38,691 nucleotides of DNA, taken from NCBI GenBank assembly GCA_029287455.1, contig JARFRB010000135.1, forward strand, positions 1 to 38,691. Reading direction: 5' to 3'. Source of the DNA: Pelagibius litoralis (lineage in GTDB: Bacteria > Pseudomonadota > Alphaproteobacteria > Kiloniellales > DSM-21159). Below are positions 34,711 to 38,691 of the stretch, one piece after another (position 1 is the stretch's first letter; every line of letters begins with the position of its first letter). The notes under the pieces were generated by a model. It did no database searches. It saw only the letters and a program-made list of their open reading frames with translations, and was not told the origin of the DNA. The position numbers were made by a program, and so were the translations under genes.

Positions 34711-35667
34711 ATGAGACGCTTGCGCTTTGCTGCCTTTTTGGGCCGCCCCGCTTTCCCAACTCGCACCGCTTCGCGGCCCCTGGGCGTACTTGCCCTGGCG
34801 GCGGTTCTGGCCGGTTCGCTGCTCGAGGCATCTCCCGCGGCGGGGCAAACGGCCCAGCAGCAAGAGGTTGCGCCAACCACCGCCGCGCGGCTGGAGCTGC
34901 GCTTGTCCGCCCTGGAGAGCGAGATCCGGCGGCTGACGGGACAGGTCGAGGAACTGACCTACAAGCTTGACCAGGCGAACGCGCGCCTGGAGCGGATGGA
35001 AGGCGGGCAAGGTGTCGCTCCGAACACAGCCGGTGCCGGTGGCGCGAGTGCCTCCACACTTGGCTCGACCAGCGGGTTGGCCACCGCGACGCCAAGCCCC
35101 GCGCCGATCCAGCCGAGCAACAATTCGGCGTCGAACGCCGGCGGCGTCGCTCCCGGGCCAACCACGCTTGGCACGGTTTCCCAAGCCGACCTGGACGCGG
35201 TCAGAAGCGGCGCGGCCTCCGGTGGCGCCCAGCAACAAGCCGCCCTCCCCGCGTCCCCCGCCCCGAATGTGGCGCTGCAGGGCGATACGCCGCAGGAGCA
35301 GTACAACTATGCCTTCGGGCTGTTGCGCCAGGCGGACTACGCGCAGGCCGAGGGCGCGCTGCGGAGTTTCCTGGAAGCGCACCCGAACGATCCCTTGGCC
35401 GGAAACGCCAAGTATTGGCTCGGCGAAACCTATTATGTGCGCGGCGACTATCAGAATGCCGCCATTATTTTCGCCGAGGGATTCCAGCAATATCCGGACA
35501 GCGGCAAGGCGCCGGACAACCTGCTGAAGCTCGGCATGGCCCTGGGCAACCTCGGTGCCACGCAGGACGCGTGCGGAACGTTCTCCGAGCTCAAGAAACG
35601 CTATGCCAACGCGCCCGCGAATATCCTGCAGCGGGCGGAGCGGGAGCGCAGCCGCCTGGGCTGCTGA
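34711..35667 (+). CDS. cpoB: Cell division coordinator CpoB (YbgF)
   Basis: 318 residues. A basic start and hydrophobic stretch RPLGVLALAAVLAGSLLEA form a signal peptide. A trimerising coiled coil follows, LSALESEIRRLTGQVEELTY, then a Gly/Ala/Ser-rich linker and TPR repeats from about residue 190 (EQYNYAFGLLRQADYAQAEG, KYWLGETYYVRGDYQNAA). In E. coli CpoB links Tol-Pal to peptidoglycan synthesis at the septum. The ATG has GAGGCGAAG directly upstream. The 150-base region before it lies beyond the pal terminator and probably contains its promoter, although no clear -35/-10 was picked out. tilS follows with four bases between. Confidence 0.92.
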   Translation: MRRLRFAAFLGRPAFPTRTASRPLGVLALAAVLAGSLLEASPAAGQTAQQQEVAPTTAARLELRLSALESEIRRLTGQVEELTYKLDQANARLERMEGGQGVAPNTAGAGGASASTLGSTSGLATATPSPAPIQPSNNSASNAGGVAPGPTTLGTVSQADLDAVRSGAASGGAQQQAALPASPAPNVALQGDTPQEQYNYAFGLLRQADYAQAEGALRSFLEAHPNDPLAGNAKYWLGETYYVRGDYQNAAIIFAEGFQQYPDSGKAPDNLLKLGMALGNLGATQDACGTFSELKKRYANAPANILQRAERERSRLGC

Positions 35668-35671
35668 GCGC

Positions 35672-37015
35672 GTGCGCTTGCGCACGGCGGACTTCGCCCG
35701 GCTGATGGCGCAATTCGCGCCATTCGAGCCAAAACCGGTTCTGGCCTGCGGCGTCTCGGGAGGCTCCGATTCCTTTGCGCTTCTGCTGCTGCTCGATCAC
35801 TGGGCGCGCGACCGGGGCGGGCGCGTCGAAGCGCTAACCGTGGATCACGGGCTGCGGCCGGGCAGCGCCGAAGAGGCCGCCGAGCTGGGTAGGCTCTGCG
35901 GGCAACGGGGCATCTCCCATAGCGTTTTGACGTGGCGCGGCGGGAAACCGTCCAGCGGCGTTCAGGCGGCGGCCCGGGAGGCGCGCTACCAGCTCATGCG
36001 CGCCTGGTGCGAGCGTCAAGGTGTCCTGCACCTCGCGCTTGCGCACCAGCGTGAAGATCAGGCCGAAACCTTTTTGTTGCGCTTGCGGGCCGGCAGCGGG
36101 CTCGACGGCCTAGCCGGTATGGCGGCGGCAAGCGAGACGGCGGAGCTTCGGGTGCTTCGGCCCCTGCTGGCGGTGCCGCGGGAGAGCTTGCGGGCCTTCC
36201 TTCGTGCGAGCGGGGTTGCTTGGTTCGAGGATCCAAGTAACAGCGATCCCGGCTTTGAGCGTGTACGCCTTCGGGCGGCTCTGCCGGAGCTGGCACGGGT
36301 TGGTCTGGATTCAGCAAAGCTGTGGGAAATCTGCCACGCTCTGGGGCGATTGCGCGCAGGCGTCGATCAAGCCTGCGCCGCCTTTCTGGCCCGGGCGGTC
36401 CGTTTGGACCCTTTGGGCTTCGCCTGGCTAGATCTTGAGGCATTCCGCGCGGTCCCGCCAGTCTTGGCCAAACGTGCCTTAAGCGCCATCCTGGTGACGG
36501 TTTCCGGCGCATCATATGGACCGGGTGGGCGATCGCTTGCCCGGCTCCACGCGGCGCTCGCCGGTGCGACGCAGCGCTCGGCCACCCTTTGTGGCTGCGA
36601 GGTTCGCGTCTTGGGCAAGCGCTGCCTGTTCTGGCGGGAGGTTTCGGCGATCAAGCCCGCACCGCTACCCATGCCGGGCGGCCGCGCCGTGCTCTGGGAC
36701 GGCAGATTTTCATGCCGGCTGAGACAGCGCGGGGCGAGGGGCCGCTTCGAAGCGAGGCAGGCTTGGCTGGCGCCGCTTGGGACCCGACCGGGCACGCAAC
36801 TGCGACAAGCGTGCAACGCCTTGCGCGAAAAATCGGTTCCCTTTGCGGCTTATGCGGGTTTACCGGCGATTCACCATCTTGACGGCATCTTAGCTGTGCC
36901 CCACTTGAGGTACTGGCGCGTAAGGGATTTAGAGGATAGCTTTTCCTGCGCGCTGCAACCTCGGGTGCCGTTGACTCGCCCACCTTTCGTGGTGACGGAC
37001 CCGAGATTCAATTAA
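35672..37015 (+). CDS. tilS: tRNA(Ile)-lysidine synthetase
   Basis: 447 residues from a GTG; an ATG at 35705 is possible and the frame is open further upstream inside cpoB. The PP-loop motif ACGVSGGSDSFALLLLL binds ATP, followed by LTVDHGLRPGSAEEAAEL and LALAHQREDQAETFLLRLRAGSGLDGLAGM, the catalytic region. TilS attaches lysine to C34 of tRNA-Ile(CAU), which is essential. The second half is the less conserved tRNA-recognition part. The placing between cpoB and ftsH is the usual proteobacterial order. Confidence 0.93.
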   Translation: MRLRTADFARLMAQFAPFEPKPVLACGVSGGSDSFALLLLLDHWARDRGGRVEALTVDHGLRPGSAEEAAELGRLCGQRGISHSVLTWRGGKPSSGVQAAAREARYQLMRAWCERQGVLHLALAHQREDQAETFLLRLRAGSGLDGLAGMAAASETAELRVLRPLLAVPRESLRAFLRASGVAWFEDPSNSDPGFERVRLRAALPELARVGLDSAKLWEICHALGRLRAGVDQACAAFLARAVRLDPLGFAWLDLEAFRAVPPVLAKRALSAILVTVSGASYGPGGRSLARLHAALAGATQRSATLCGCEVRVLGKRCLFWREVSAIKPAPLPMPGGRAVLWDGRFSCRLRQRGARGRFEARQAWLAPLGTRPGTQLRQACNALREKSVPFAAYAGLPAIHHLDGILAVPHLRYWRVRDLEDSFSCALQPRVPLTRPPFVVTDPRFN

Positions 37016-37088
37016 CAGGTGGGTGGCGCTGAACAAATACGTTACTATGTCACGTGTATGAACCGCGCGCCGATCGAAGGATTTAGCC

Positions 37089-38691
<1,603 letters not shown>

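Overview
The window looks like chromosome from a GC-rich alphaproteobacterium, most likely of the Rhodospirillales type; the genus cannot be told from this sequence. The markers are a DUF1476 ATPase zeta inhibitor next to purB, a zapA / 6S RNA / 5-formyl-THF cyclo-ligase block, a class I (DhnA-type) fructose-bisphosphate aldolase in a tkt-gap cluster, and the chain ruvCAB-ybgC-tolQRAB-pal-cpoB-tilS-ftsH. No tRNA, rRNA, insertion sequence, phage gene or CRISPR array was found.

Layout. 1-3660: an AT-rich island read on the minus strand, holding a type-1 ABC exporter (cut by the window edge), a multispanning GT-C-like membrane protein and a family 2 glycosyltransferase; together they suggest assembly and export of a surface glycan. 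Base composition changes sharply near 3660. 3711-10308: housekeeping genes in GC-rich sequence (NRDE/TANGO2-like protein, ATPase zeta subunit, purB, a TPR-SGNH protein, radC, map, sfsA). 10423-12458: plus-strand genes for a lipoprotein, a CinA/MoaB-like protein, a small membrane protein and a peptidoglycan-binding lipoprotein. 12484-15736: a minus-strand set with an OmpA-like secreted protein, a MotA/TolQ-like stator and a MotB-like stator with a very long coiled coil. 15870-17278: an inositol-phosphatase family gene and efp. 17459-23591: a minus-strand carbon-metabolism cluster, tkt - gap - small unknown - fba - ThiE-like - PEP mutase family, with no pgk. 23845-26149: DUF4164-like coiled coil, zapA, 6S RNA, cyclo-ligase and a YmdB-type phosphoesterase. 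26690-38691: yebC, the ruv and tol-pal genes, cpoB, tilS and the start of ftsH.

The right third joins Holliday-junction processing to the Tol-Pal envelope machine in a dense plus-strand array, with 4-base overlaps from ruvC to ybgC, a GTGA junction into tolA and a strong terminator after pal. TolQR and the MotAB-like pair at 12484-15063 are two separate proton-driven stator-type machines in one window. The MotAB-like set (OmpA-like protein, possible bridging small ORF, 4-TM stator with a cytoplasmic tail, 1-TM stator with a ~270-residue coiled coil and OmpA domain) is the best candidate here for a poorly described system. Its layout resembles ZorA/ZorB of Zorya defence, but no ZorC, ZorD or ZorE is nearby.
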